The position numbers and the translations under genes were made by a program. Under the pieces are notes generated by a model. The model was not told the origin of the DNA. It searched no databases and was given only the letters and a program-made list of their open reading frames with translations. Below, in pieces: positions 52,151 through 60,915 of a DNA stretch of 64,000 nucleotides; the first letter of the stretch is position 1, and every line of letters begins with the position of its first letter. The stretch comes from Saprospirales bacterium. Lineage in GTDB: Bacteria > Bacteroidota > Bacteroidia > Chitinophagales > Saprospiraceae. The DNA lies in contig PAAY01000006.1 of NCBI GenBank assembly GCA_002698985.1, positions 1-64,000 on the forward strand. The letters are read 5' to 3'.

Positions 52151-53230
52151 TCACTCCTCCTCTTCCTTTGCCTCCTGCGGTGCCGGGGCGGATTCCGGCA
52201 ATTTGCCGTGTTTTTCTTCCCAATCGAGGCGCTGTCTTTCGGAGTCCTTTTCATAGGCGCGGATGACGTCTTTTACCAGCCTGTGGCGGACCACATCCTC
52301 TGCAGAGAGGTGCACCACGGCGATGCCTTCGATGCCTTTCAGAATGTCGATGGCTTTGCGCATGCCCGAGCGCACGTTCATGGGCAGGTCAATCTGCGAG
52401 AGGTCGCCGGTGAGGATGCACTTGGCGTTGGGCCCCAGTCGGGTCAGAAACATTTTGATCTGCATGGAGGAGGTGTTCTGGGCCTCGTCCAGGATGATGA
52501 AAGCGTTGTCGAGGGTACGACCGCGCATGTAAGCCAGCGGCGCAATTTCGATGATCCTGTTCTCCATGAAGTAGTTCAGCTTTTCAGCCGGGATCATGTC
52601 GTCCAAGGCATCGTAAAGCGGGCGCAGGTAGGGGTCGATTTTTTCCTTGAGATCACCGGGCAAAAAGCCGAGGCTTTCGCCGGCTTCCACAGCCGGGCGG
52701 GTCAGGATGATCTTTTTGACGAGCCTGTTTTTGAGGGCATTCACAGCCAGGGCAACGGCGGTGTAGGTTTTACCGGTACCAGCCGGGCCAACGGCAAACA
52801 CCACGTCGTTTTCCAGCGAGGCGTTGACCAGCTTCTGCTGGTTGACAGTTTTCACTTTGATCACCTTTCCGTTGGGACCATGCACAAGCACTTTGCTGTC
52901 CTGGTGATGGAGGTGGTTTTCGAATGGATTGCTACCGTTGAGGAGGAGTTCCTCAACCATGTGCACAGGCAGCTCACGGCGCTCTTTCAACACGCGCACC
53001 ATTTGCTCAAACTTGCCTTTGGCACGCTGGGTGAAGCGCTTTTCTCCAGAAAGCCGCAGGCTGTTGCCACGGGCTGTTATGGAAATGTCGGGAAATGCTT
53101 TTCGAAGCAGATTCAGTTTGACGTCTTTTTCTCCGTAAAGCTCTACGGGATCGACGCCCTCCACGGTAAGAATGATTTCGCTCAAATTGGACCTCAATGG
53201 ATTTTTTTGATTGTTAGTGCTGCGCAACAA
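52151..53230 (-). CDS. phoH: PhoH family ATPase
   Basis: 359 residues. An N-terminal KH-like/PhoH-specific region (about 1-120: ILTVEGVDPVELYGEKDVKLNLLRKAFPDISITARGNSLRLSGE) precedes the P-loop domain with Walker A GPAGTGKTYTAVALAVNAL (about 145-163), PAVEAGESLGFLPGDLKEKIDPYLRPLYDAL, Walker B AFIILDEAQNTSSMQIKMFLTRLG and sensor CILTGDLSQIDLP. The C-terminal tail is Glu-rich. PhoH proteins are cytoplasmic ATPases linked to RNA metabolism and phosphate stress, with unclear substrates. Transcribed alone; a low-complexity repeat touches its stop codon. Confidence 0.95.
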   Translation of the reverse strand: MLRSTNNQKNPLRSNLSEIILTVEGVDPVELYGEKDVKLNLLRKAFPDISITARGNSLRLSGEKRFTQRAKGKFEQMVRVLKERRELPVHMVEELLLNGSNPFENHLHHQDSKVLVHGPNGKVIKVKTVNQQKLVNASLENDVVFAVGPAGTGKTYTAVALAVNALKNRLVKKIILTRPAVEAGESLGFLPGDLKEKIDPYLRPLYDALDDMIPAEKLNYFMENRIIEIAPLAYMRGRTLDNAFIILDEAQNTSSMQIKMFLTRLGPNAKCILTGDLSQIDLPMNVRSGMRKAIDILKGIEGIAVVHLSAEDVVRHRLVKDVIRAYEKDSERQRLDWEEKHGKLPESAPAPQEAKEEEE

Positions 53231-53525
53231 AGGTGCGCTTTGGTGAAAAAAAATTTACTGGTTTTTCAGCATCTGCTTTGGTAGCTGCATGATTCTCCAG
53301 TCTCGATGAACTGTTACATTTGCCTTGCAAAAGTAAACCATAAGGGTTGGTTTGTTGCTTTGATGACCGGCTTTAAATTGCCTGACAGCAAATAAAGGAA
53401 CAACCAAATGGCAAGACTCACGTAGCATTTCATGCCAGCATGAAGATAACAAACCCCGGCAGGGATGGTTTGGCTCAACAACTTTTTTGGGAGCCTGCCC
53501 CACGAGCACAGAAAACAAACACACC
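53231..53525. other. intergenic region between divergent genes
   Basis: No gene. Between phoH (minus) and the SAM hydroxide adenosyltransferase gene (plus). On the minus strand TACTTTTG (53335-53328) is a -7-type box about 100 bases upstream of phoH. Confidence 0.45.
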
Positions 53526-54290
53526 ATGGCCATTGTGACGCTGACGACAGATTTCGGGAAAAGCGACTACTACGCCGCCCTCATCAAAGGGGCGCTGTTG
53601 AGCCGCACACCGGCTGTCCAGTTGGTGGACATCACTCACAACCTTCCGCCTTTCGACATCGTGCAAGGTGCTTTTGTGCTCGGCAATACTTTCCGGTCAT
53701 TTCCCGAAGGAAGCATTCACCTGCTCAGCGTGAACAACTACGACGGCAACCTGGCTTTCATCGCCCTGGAGCGGGAAGGCCACTACTTCGTAGGCCCCGA
53801 CAATGGCGTATTTTCTTTGATCTTCGGCAATATGGGTGAGCAGGTTTATCGGCTGCCTTACGATGCCGGTGATCCATTCCCCATGAAAACAGTTTGTTGC
53901 CATGCGGTGGACCACATCGTGTCTGGCAAGCCCCTGAACGAAATCGGATTGCCGGCAGGCGATGTGGAGCAGCGCATTGCACTGCAACCCGTCATCAGCC
54001 AGTCGCAAATCAGGGGCATCGTCATTCACGTGGACCAATACGAGAACGCCATTACCAATATTGGAAAGGAGCTTTTTGAAAAGGTTGGCAAAGGAAGGGA
54101 CTTTTCAATTTTGTTCAAGCGGAACGATCCCATCCAGCAAATTCACAGCATCTATCACGAAGTGCCGGTAGGCGAGCCCCTGGCCTTTTTCAATTCGTCC
54201 GGCTTCCTGGAAATAGCCATCAACATGGGCAAAGCCAGCAGCCTGCTCGGCCTCCAGATCGACGACATGGTGCAAGTAAATTTTCATTGA
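53526..54290 (+). CDS. SAM hydroxide adenosyltransferase (DUF62 family)
   Basis: 254 residues from the ATG at which homology starts (MAIVTLTTDFGKSDYYAALIKGALL); the upstream 13 codons are not protein-like. Family motifs: TDFGKSDYY, VDITHNLPPFDIVQGAFVLGNTFRSFPEGSIHLLSVN, FVGPDNGVFSLIFG, and the C-terminal domain with HVDQYENAITNIGKELFEKV and the NSSGFLEIAINMGKASSLLGL segment. The family hydrolyses S-adenosyl-methionine to adenosine and methionine, and is related to fluorinases and chlorinases but uses water. Single gene; 173 bases before a small membrane-protein gene. Confidence 0.93.
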   Translation: MAIVTLTTDFGKSDYYAALIKGALLSRTPAVQLVDITHNLPPFDIVQGAFVLGNTFRSFPEGSIHLLSVNNYDGNLAFIALEREGHYFVGPDNGVFSLIFGNMGEQVYRLPYDAGDPFPMKTVCCHAVDHIVSGKPLNEIGLPAGDVEQRIALQPVISQSQIRGIVIHVDQYENAITNIGKELFEKVGKGRDFSILFKRNDPIQQIHSIYHEVPVGEPLAFFNSSGFLEIAINMGKASSLLGLQIDDMVQVNFH

Positions 54291-54317
54291 CAAACAGCGC
54301 CCAGCCTGTTACTTTTG
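54286..54317 (+). promoter_or_regulatory. candidate promoter for the 49-residue protein gene
   Basis: ATTG (54286-54289), 20 bases, TACTTTTG (54310-54317): a match to the Bacteroidota -33/-7 spacing. The predicted transcript starts about 140 bases before the next ATG. It partly overlaps the end of the preceding gene. Confidence 0.45.
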
Positions 54318-54463
54318 AAACCCGATGCGTTCAACTTAACCAGACGTGGTGGGTTAATTGATTTTGGAACTTGCTTTGCAAGCATTGGAATACCTGCCCA
54401 CACATTTTCACCTGAAACATTACGGAACAATCAACCTTTGGTAAACTGCCAACAAACCCTGCT

Positions 54464-54613
54464 ATGAACATCAAGTCACGGTTCAAAAAACTTTACGCCA
54501 AGCACCGGAAGAAAGCCATCATCATCTTCCTGGTGTACTTCGTTACGAAATGGACCCTGACGTTCATCTTCGGAGCGAAGATCCTTACCGCATTCAAGAA
54601 TATCATCGATTGA
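54464..54613 (+). CDS. 49-residue basic single-helix membrane protein
   Basis: The frame encodes a short protein: a strongly basic N-terminus (NIKSRFKKLYAKHRKKA), one transmembrane helix (IIIFLVYFVTKWTLTFIFGA) and a short tail (KILTAFKNIID). The charge pattern predicts N-in topology. Codon use matches neighbours. Small proteins of this shape are frequent in Bacteroidota but unnamed. It lies between the adenosyltransferase and MFS genes on the same strand, 81 bases before the latter, so it could be co-transcribed with the transporter. Confidence 0.7.
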   Translation: MNIKSRFKKLYAKHRKKAIIIFLVYFVTKWTLTFIFGAKILTAFKNIID

Positions 54614-54694
54614 CAGCGGCCGCTGTACGTCTTCCATCCAAATCCATCCTACATTTGGGCCTTCATCGAATGACCCTCATTCTACGAAGGCCAC

Positions 54695-55921
54695 ATGACA
54701 AAAAGCACCAAAGGCTCCCTCCTTCCGATTTTCGTCACCGTCTTCCTCGACATGCTCGGCATCGGCATCATCATCCCGGTGATTCCGGCGCTGTTCTTTG
54801 AGGCTGACAGCAGCTTTTTCGATCCCACCATCAGCAGGGACTTCAGGTCTATCACTTACGGTCTGCTCATCGGAGCTTTTCCGTTCATGCAGTTTTTTGG
54901 GGCTCCCATCCTCGGCGCACTGTCCGACCGTTTCGGCCGCAAGCCTATGATCATGGTTTCCTTGACGGGTACCATGATCGGCTATCTGTTGTTTGCACTG
55001 GCTGTGGCATTGCAGAACCTTCCGTTGTTGTTTTTGAGCCGGATGCTGCCGGGCTTTTTTGGCGGCAACATCTCCATCGTTTATGCCGCCATCGCAGATG
55101 TGAGCGATGAGCAGAGCCGACCTAAAAACTTTGGATTGGTGGGCATGTCTTTTGGGCTGGGATTCATACTGGGACCCAGCCTGGGCGGTGTGCTGGCCGA
55201 CGACAGTGTTGTGAGTTGGTTCGGCCCGGAGACGCCTTTCCTGTTTACAGCCGCCCTTACCTTGCTCAATATCGGCCTGGTATGGCGCTGGTTCCGTGAA
55301 ACCATCGAGGCAAGACGCCAAACCCCGCTCAATCCCTTTCAGGGCTTCCGCAACATCGCCAAATCCTTTTCAGAACCCCGGCTGCGCACCATCTTTTCCG
55401 TGGTGCTGCTGCTGTCGCTGGGCTTCAGTTTTTTCACCCAGTTTTTCTCCGTCCTGCTCATCGAAAAGTTCTCTTATTCGGAAAAAGACATTGGTTTTCT
55501 TTTTGCCTGGATCGGCCTTTGGCTGGTCATCACCCAGGGTGTTTTCGTGCGGCGGCTGAGCAAAATCGCTGCTCCCAAAAAGATTTTGAGCTTTTCAATT
55601 CTAGCACTGGGGCTGGCACTGCTGTCATTGCTGTTGCCTGACGAGTCATTTTGGTTTTTTCTCCTCAACCCTTTCGTTGCCATTGCCCAGGGCATCACCT
55701 CGCCCAATCTCACCACGGTGGTTTCCGTACAGGCCGGCGCTGAATACCAGGGCGAAGTGCTCGGCATCAACCAGAGTATGCTCTCTTTGGGGCAGATCGT
55801 TCCTCCGCTCATCGCCGGTTATCTCAACACCATTTCCGGCAGCCTGCCAATTCTGGCCGCAGGACTCATCGTGCTGGCGGGCTGGTTGGTGTATGTGTTT
55901 GTGTTCAGGAAAACGGCCTGA
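54695..55921 (+). CDS. MFS transporter (TetA/drug efflux type)
   Basis: 408 residues with 12 predicted helices. The cytoplasmic loop 2-3 motif A is GALSDRFGRKPMIM (about residues 73-86), and motif C-like GFILGPSLGGVLAD lies in helix 5, both marking drug:H+ antiporters of the DHA1/TetA group. A short periplasmic insert (EADSSFFDPTIS) follows helix 1. The first helix is IFVTVFLDMLGIGIIIPVIPAL. Substrate unknown. No regulator gene is adjacent. Confidence 0.93.
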   Translation: MTKSTKGSLLPIFVTVFLDMLGIGIIIPVIPALFFEADSSFFDPTISRDFRSITYGLLIGAFPFMQFFGAPILGALSDRFGRKPMIMVSLTGTMIGYLLFALAVALQNLPLLFLSRMLPGFFGGNISIVYAAIADVSDEQSRPKNFGLVGMSFGLGFILGPSLGGVLADDSVVSWFGPETPFLFTAALTLLNIGLVWRWFRETIEARRQTPLNPFQGFRNIAKSFSEPRLRTIFSVVLLLSLGFSFFTQFFSVLLIEKFSYSEKDIGFLFAWIGLWLVITQGVFVRRLSKIAAPKKILSFSILALGLALLSLLLPDESFWFFLLNPFVAIAQGITSPNLTTVVSVQAGAEYQGEVLGINQSMLSLGQIVPPLIAGYLNTISGSLPILAAGLIVLAGWLVYVFVFRKTA

Positions 55922-55978
55922 AAAGCGCTTCGGGTTTTTCGAGGAAATTAAATATTACAATTATCAACAATATTGAAT

Positions 55979-55986
55979 TACATTTG
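55979..55986 (+). promoter_or_regulatory. -7 box (TACATTTG) for the coupled small membrane-protein pair
   Basis: TACATTTG matches TAnnTTTG and lies 11 bases before the ATG, so the transcript should have a very short leader. The upstream 50 bases are AT-rich. The same 8-mer precedes the HupE-like gene. Confidence 0.5.
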
Positions 55987-55997
55987 GGGTTCGAACC

Positions 55998-56375
55998 ATG
56001 AATCCTCGACCAAAACTTCCTGTTAGTAATCCAATGGCAGCCCAACCCGATTCCGAAAACAAACCGGTGCACTATGTGGACTTTGACCTTCTGGAGAACG
56101 TCAAGCTCCGCATCAGCCTCAAATTGTTGCTGGCCATTGCCGGCACCATTGTAGCAGTAACCACCACCACCGTCATCGGGTACAACAACATCAAAAAGGA
56201 TCTCGGGCAGATTGACGATCAGGTGAAAGGCATCCGGGATGACTTCAAAGAAGTGGCCGAAGAGAACAAAAAGGCCATTGAAACCTTAGAGATAACGGAT
56301 GAAGCATTAACACGGGAATTGGAAGAACTCAAAAAACGGGTGGAAGTTTTGGAAGAAAAAGTTCAGGAAAAATGA
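55998..56375 (+). CDS. small membrane protein with C-terminal coiled coil
   Basis: 125 residues: a soluble N-terminus (about 1-35, NPMAAQPDSENKPVHYVDFDLLENVKL), one transmembrane helix (about 38-58, ISLKLLLAIAGTIVAVTTTTVIGY) and a long heptad-rich coiled coil (about 62-125, with IDDQVKGIRDDFKEVAEENKKAIETLEITDEALTRELEELKKRVEVLEEKVQEK in pattern). No known family recognised. Its stop codon overlaps the start of the next gene (ATGA), so the two are translationally coupled and probably interact. Confidence 0.72.
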   Translation: MNPRPKLPVSNPMAAQPDSENKPVHYVDFDLLENVKLRISLKLLLAIAGTIVAVTTTTVIGYNNIKKDLGQIDDQVKGIRDDFKEVAEENKKAIETLEITDEALTRELEELKKRVEVLEEKVQEK

Positions 56376-56665
56376 AACTGACCTCGCAAGGCATCGGAAA
56401 TACCAACCTCCTGCTGGCCATCAACCTGGTGGCCTTCGTGGTGCTACTCAATGTGCTGTTGTTCCTGCTTCAAAGCGATACGAACCGGCTCAGCTCCAAC
56501 CTTTCAGCGTTGAGCTCAGAGGTGAACCAGGAAACCGCCAAAGCCGTTTTGACGACGGAAAAAACCGATGTGAACACTGTTGAAGGCGTATATTTCCTGG
56601 CCAGTTCGGCCATGCTGCCCTTGCAACCGGGCGTTCTGATCAGCCTCCTCACTTTCCGGCAATAG
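56372..56665 (+). CDS. small membrane protein, partner of the preceding gene
   Basis: 97 residues: one N-terminal helix (about 12-33, LLLAINLVAFVVLLNVLLFLL) followed by Ser/Asn-rich helix-forming sequence (SDTNRLSSNLSALSSEVNQETAKAVLTTEK) and a short hydrophobic end. The start overlaps the upstream stop by four bases. I do not recognise a family. Six bases after its end the convergent hemD gene finishes. Confidence 0.68.
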   Translation: MKLTSQGIGNTNLLLAINLVAFVVLLNVLLFLLQSDTNRLSSNLSALSSEVNQETAKAVLTTEKTDVNTVEGVYFLASSAMLPLQPGVLISLLTFRQ

Positions 56666-56670
56666 CCATC

Positions 56671-57342
56671 CTACCCTACCCCGTTTTTCAGTTCCAACAC
56701 CTTTTTGGCCAGCGCTTCCTCTGTTGGCGATTCCGCAACGATCACACCGCCAATTCCCAGTTCTTTCAAAGCCCCAGCCGTGGTGTTGCCGATGGCGATG
56801 ACTTTCTGAAAACCGTATTTCTTGTTCTTCGAGAAATAAGCCCGGGCATTCAAGGGGCTGGTAAAAACCAGTACCTCGCAGGTGGGTATTTCAACCTCGT
56901 TGAGAGGCGTGTTTTTGTAAACGATCACATCGATGGGGGTGATCTTCCCATCCAGCAGTTTCCGGATGGACTGCCGGCTGTCTTCCGCCCTGACGAATGC
57001 CACTTTTTGTCCCCGGGCCAGGGCCAGAAAATTCACAGCCGTTTGGATGGGGTCGCCGTCACCGGCAAATTGCACATGAGCGTACTTCGACAACTCGGCA
57101 GCGGTGCCGGGGCCCAGAGCCGCCATGCGGTAGTTATCCACTTTGTGCGCCGGAATTTGCCGGAAGAAAAATTGAACCCCCGTTTTGCTGTAAAAAAACA
57201 GCCAATTCGCCTCCGGCAACTTTTCAACTGCAACGGGTTCGAATTTGATGAGCTTCTGGTCGTGGATTCTGATGCCATTGATGGTAAGCAGCTTGCGAAA
57301 GATGCTATCAGGAGGTAGGGTTCTGGATATGAATACCGTCAT
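56671..57342 (-). CDS. hemD: uroporphyrinogen-III synthase
   Basis: 223 residues with the two-lobed HemD fold. Visible pieces: MTVFISRTLPPDSIF, LLTINGIRIHDQKLIKFEPV, NWLFFYSKTGVQFFFRQ, MAALGPGTAAELSKYAHVQFAGDG, KVAFVRAEDSRQSIRKLLDGKITPIDVIVYKNTPLNEVEIPTCEVLVFTSPLNARAYFSKN, KVIAIGNTTAGALKELGI. The conserved FTSP and GxxTAxAL motifs support the assignment; sequence conservation in this family is low. It closes hydroxymethylbilane to uroporphyrinogen III in heme and siroheme synthesis. No other heme genes are adjacent. Confidence 0.9.
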   Translation of the reverse strand: MTVFISRTLPPDSIFRKLLTINGIRIHDQKLIKFEPVAVEKLPEANWLFFYSKTGVQFFFRQIPAHKVDNYRMAALGPGTAAELSKYAHVQFAGDGDPIQTAVNFLALARGQKVAFVRAEDSRQSIRKLLDGKITPIDVIVYKNTPLNEVEIPTCEVLVFTSPLNARAYFSKNKKYGFQKVIAIGNTTAGALKELGIGGVIVAESPTEEALAKKVLELKNGVG

Positions 57343-57347
57343 TGCTT

Positions 57348-57355
57348 TAACTTTG
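57348..57355 (+). promoter_or_regulatory. -7 box (TAACTTTG) for the CocE-type hydrolase gene
   Basis: TAACTTTG matches TAnnTTTG, 34 bases before the start codon and within the leader between hemD (minus) and the hydrolase gene (plus). Confidence 0.45.
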
Positions 57356-57388
57356 GTTGCTGCTTTTTCACTTCAAATGACACCATAA

Positions 57389-59329
57389 ATGACCACCAAA
57401 TTTACTCCCTTTATCCCAAGCCGGAAGATTAAGCCCTTCGTTGGCATCCTGTTGTTGCTGGTGCTTTTTCCTTTCGCTGGCGCAATGGGGCAGGTACTTC
57501 AACCCCAAAGCATCGACATTCCGATGAGCGACGGAAAGACCCTGGCCGCCGACCTTTACCTGCCGTCGCAATCAGGCAGCTACCCCGTTGTGCTCATTCA
57601 GACCCCCTACAATAAAAACCTCTTCCAGTTGGGCCTGCCGCTGGGTGTGGGGCAGGATATCGAGAACAGCCCCTACGCCTTCGTTGTGCTCGACTGGCGC
57701 TGCTTTTACGGATCGCTGGCAGCCTGCACCCTAAACCCCGACCGCGGCCAGGACGGCTACGAGGCTGTGGAATGGATAGCCGCCCAGCCCTGGTGCAACG
57801 GCAAGGTGGTAACCTGGGGCCCCTCGGCCCTGGGCAACATCCAGTTTCAGACAGCCCGCAAACAACCACCCCACCTGGTGTGTGCTGTACCCATCGTGGC
57901 CTCACCACATACGCACTATCACCAGTATTACCCCGGGGGCGCCTTGCGGACCGAATACATGGAAACACTCAATTTCCTCTTCGGGAATTCCAGTTTCAAC
58001 CCCGTGGTCAACAATCCCATTTACAACTTCATCTGGATTGCTTCGGAAAACCTGAGCATGTACCCCGACGAGATAGCTGTGCCCATGCTGCTCATCGGCG
58101 GCTGGTTCGACCACAACACCGATGATGTGATCACCATGTTCGACACCCTTCGGGCCTTGTCACCTGTCGCTTCGCAACACCGGCTGCTCATGGGGTCCTG
58201 GACACACAGCGGCGCCTCCGGAAGCCCTGCCCAGCAGGGTGAGCTGAGTTTTCCTGAAGCCGCCGGATGGTCGGTCAGCGTGGCCAATCAGTTTCTTGCC
58301 TACCACCTGCTGGGAGATGACAACGGCTGGGACCAGTCGGCCCCGGTGCAGTATTTCCAGATGGGAGAAAATACCTGGGCGAGCACCGAAAGCTACCCGC
58401 CGGCGGCTGACGATTTCAAAGAATACTTTCTGTATGAAAACCTGGAAATGGGAACTGCGCTGTCGGTCAACCCTTCTGCAGCAAAGGACCTGATCTACGA
58501 CCCGGAGAACCCTTCGCCCACCATCGGTGGCAAAACGCTCAGTCCACTTCTGTTGCAAGGACCCTACGACCAGGCAGAAGTGGAGAGCCGCAGCGATGCC
58601 CTGGTGTTTACCAGTCCGGAATTGACGGAGCCCCTTCGGGTAAATGGTAAAATCGAAACCACGCTGTACGTGAGTTCTGACCGTTTGGACACCGATTTCG
58701 CACTGCGCCTGACGGACGTTTACCCTGACGGGCGGAGCATCCTGCTCGGTGAGGCCATCCAGCGCATGCGTTTCCGGAACGGCTACACCTTTTCTGACAC
58801 AGCCTCCATGATGCCGGGTGAGGTGTATGAAATAAAAATGAAGTTTGAGAACCTGTCGCACAGTTTTATGCCCGGGCACAAAGTGCGGCTCATCGTGACC
58901 TCCTCCAACTACCCCCGCTACAACCGCAACATGAACACCGGCGCCGAAATGTACCCCAATGGCAACATCGACACCCTGGTGAATCCATTGGTGGCGCACA
59001 ACAAGCTGATGGTGGAAGGCCTTTACCCATCGAAAATCACCATGCCGCTATCCATGACAACCGCAACGGTTGAAACCCTGAAAGCGGCACAGCTGGACTT
59101 GTACCCAAACCCAGCGAAAGACCAGGTTTTCATCCGCAATTTGCCGGCAGGCGGCACTGTTGAAGTCATTGACCTTCAGGGGAAAGTACTTCTTAGCAAA
59201 GTGGTGACCAATGGAGATCAGCCATTGGATGTCAGCACCCTGGAAACCGGCCTGTACCAGGTCCGCTTTTTACCCGAAGGGAGACATACTGACAAAAGTT
59301 ATGCAGGTAAATTGTCAGTGTTGAGGTGA
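57389..59329 (+). CDS. CocE/NonD-type (X-Pro dipeptidyl-peptidase-like) hydrolase with T9SS sorting domain
   Basis: 646 residues. N-terminal signal (FVGILLLLVLFPFAGAMGQ); alpha/beta hydrolase domain with ADLYLPSQSGSYPVVLIQTPYNK (oxyanion Tyr), VVLDWRCFYGS, nucleophile in VVTWGPSALGNIQ (the usual GxSYxG has Ala for Tyr), acid in LLIGGWFDHNTDD, His in GSWTHSG. A C-terminal CocE beta-sandwich (RVNGKIETTLYVSSDRLDTDFALRLTDVYPDG...) is followed by a T9SS type A domain (about 565-646: DLYPNPAKDQVFI...VIDLQGKVLLSKVV). It is a secreted esterase or peptidase; substrate unknown. Confidence 0.93.
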   Translation: MTTKFTPFIPSRKIKPFVGILLLLVLFPFAGAMGQVLQPQSIDIPMSDGKTLAADLYLPSQSGSYPVVLIQTPYNKNLFQLGLPLGVGQDIENSPYAFVVLDWRCFYGSLAACTLNPDRGQDGYEAVEWIAAQPWCNGKVVTWGPSALGNIQFQTARKQPPHLVCAVPIVASPHTHYHQYYPGGALRTEYMETLNFLFGNSSFNPVVNNPIYNFIWIASENLSMYPDEIAVPMLLIGGWFDHNTDDVITMFDTLRALSPVASQHRLLMGSWTHSGASGSPAQQGELSFPEAAGWSVSVANQFLAYHLLGDDNGWDQSAPVQYFQMGENTWASTESYPPAADDFKEYFLYENLEMGTALSVNPSAAKDLIYDPENPSPTIGGKTLSPLLLQGPYDQAEVESRSDALVFTSPELTEPLRVNGKIETTLYVSSDRLDTDFALRLTDVYPDGRSILLGEAIQRMRFRNGYTFSDTASMMPGEVYEIKMKFENLSHSFMPGHKVRLIVTSSNYPRYNRNMNTGAEMYPNGNIDTLVNPLVAHNKLMVEGLYPSKITMPLSMTTATVETLKAAQLDLYPNPAKDQVFIRNLPAGGTVEVIDLQGKVLLSKVVTNGDQPLDVSTLETGLYQVRFLPEGRHTDKSYAGKLSVLR

Positions 59330-59509
59330 AAATTTGCTGAAAGACAATATTTTAACGGCTTCAAACCACAGACCGGGGATTGAAACAGGCGCAAGGCTGC
59401 ACAACCATTTTTAACCCTGACAGACCTGCCTGATGGACCCAACCCTGACACCTTTCTCGCATTGGGTATGCCTGCGCCCCGCTTTCAGTTGCCCCAAATA
59501 CCCAAGCTT

Positions 59510-60862
59510 ATGAACCAGCATGTCGTAGCCATTTTCGGAGGAGCAGTATCGGGGGCCGAGGCCGCCCACCAGCTCACACAGCAAAATATCCGTTGCATTG
59601 TTTTCGAGCAAAACCTTCTTCCCTACGGAAAGATCGAGGACGGTTTGCCCAAATGGCACGCAAAACTCCGGGACAAGGAAGAAGCCAACATCGATGAAAA
59701 ACTCAGCCACCCGCTGGTCACTTTCGTGCCGGGCGTTAAGCTGGGTCGTGACCTGGATTTTGAAGACGTGGTTCAGAACTGGGGCTTTTCGGCCATCTTT
59801 CTGGCCACCGGTGCCTGGCGAGACCGCCCACTGGCCATCCCCGGAATTGATGATTACATCGGCAAGGGCTTCTATTACCAAAACCCTTTCATCTATTGGT
59901 ACAACCACAAACACGAACCCGACTACAAAGGCGAGCAATGTGAAGTGGCAGATGGAGCGCTCATCATCGGCGGCGGGCTGGCCAGCATCGATGTGGCCAA
60001 AGCCATCATGATGGAACTGGTGGAGAAAAAACTGGCCGAACGCGGAATCGAAGTAAATATGTTCGACCTCGAAAGGGGCATTTCAAAAGTGCTCGAAAGC
60101 CACAAGCTCACACTCGACGACCTGGGTCTGAAAGGCTGCACCATCGTTTACCGAAGGAGAATAAAAGACATGCCCCTGTACCCGGGGCCAACTGACACCC
60201 CTGAAGAACTGGCAAAAGCCCAAACGGTGCGGGAAAAAGTGCTCAACAACGCCGCAGAAAAATTTCTCTTCAAGGTGATACCCTGCCACGTACCGGTTGA
60301 CAAAATCGTCGAAAATGGCCGCCTGGCAGGCCTGGTACTCCGCGAGACGAAAATCGAGGACGGCCGTGTCATCGAGCTTCCTGGCACCGAAAAAGAAGTG
60401 CGCACACCGCTGGTCATTTCCTCCATAGGCAGCATTCCGGAGCCCATCCCCGGCATTCCCATGCGCGGGCAGGTTTTCGATGTGGAAGAAGGTGAATGTT
60501 GCAAGTTGAAAGGCTTCACAAATGTCTTCGCCCTCGGCAATGCCGTCACCGGAAGGGGCAACATCAAAGAGAGCATGGCACATGGCCGCACCGTGGCACA
60601 GACCATCGCCATGAATTACCTCATCGATCCCGAGGGCAATGTCAACGAGGCCTTCCGCAACAAAGAAGCTCGCGTGGACAATGTTATGAACGACCTCCAG
60701 GCCAGCCTGAACGGCATCAAACCTCCCGATGAGAACCAGCTCACCGCCATCATGCAGCGAGTGAAATTGTTGCAAAGCAAAGTGGGCTACGACGGCAACT
60801 ACAAAGCCTGGATAGAAAAACACAAGCCCGTCAGGCTGGAGGAGTTGGTGGGGCATCAGTAA
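59510..60862 (+). CDS. FAD-dependent oxidoreductase (ferredoxin-NADP reductase / glutamate-synthase-small-subunit-like)
   Basis: 450 residues from the ATG opening MNQHVVAIFGGAVSGAEAA; a TTG 16 codons earlier is less likely. The dinucleotide motif is GGAVSGAEAAHQL, slightly unlike GxGxxG. Further motifs: YGKIEDGLPKWHAKLRDKEEANIDEKL, AIFLATGAWRDRPLAIPGIDDYIGKGFYYQNPFIYWYNH, a second Rossmann fold with LIIGGGLASIDVAKAIMMELVE, and FALGNAVTGRGNIKESMAHGR near the end. Members transfer electrons between NAD(P)H and another acceptor; the specific partner is unclear. The stop codon lies in the dispersed hairpin element. Confidence 0.88.
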   Translation: MNQHVVAIFGGAVSGAEAAHQLTQQNIRCIVFEQNLLPYGKIEDGLPKWHAKLRDKEEANIDEKLSHPLVTFVPGVKLGRDLDFEDVVQNWGFSAIFLATGAWRDRPLAIPGIDDYIGKGFYYQNPFIYWYNHKHEPDYKGEQCEVADGALIIGGGLASIDVAKAIMMELVEKKLAERGIEVNMFDLERGISKVLESHKLTLDDLGLKGCTIVYRRRIKDMPLYPGPTDTPEELAKAQTVREKVLNNAAEKFLFKVIPCHVPVDKIVENGRLAGLVLRETKIEDGRVIELPGTEKEVRTPLVISSIGSIPEPIPGIPMRGQVFDVEEGECCKLKGFTNVFALGNAVTGRGNIKESMAHGRTVAQTIAMNYLIDPEGNVNEAFRNKEARVDNVMNDLQASLNGIKPPDENQLTAIMQRVKLLQSKVGYDGNYKAWIEKHKPVRLEELVGHQ

Positions 60863-60895
60863 CAGCGATCTAGTACCAGCGATCTCTAATCGCTG
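60860..60895 (+). repeat. stop-linked hairpin element (copy 4, extended)
   Basis: TAACAGCGATC directly at the stop codon (TAA 60860-60862), then a repeated CAGCGAT (60877-60883) that pairs with ATCGCTG (60889-60895). This is the plus-strand counterpart of the copies at 9.4 and 11.6 kb. The element lies between two convergent genes. Confidence 0.65.
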
Positions 60896-60915
60896 CTTCG
60901 ATCTGGAGAGCGACT

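Noticed and set aside
60496-60732. 78-residue plus-strand frame within the FAD oxidoreductase gene
   Set aside because: Out-of-frame shadow of a well-supported gene.
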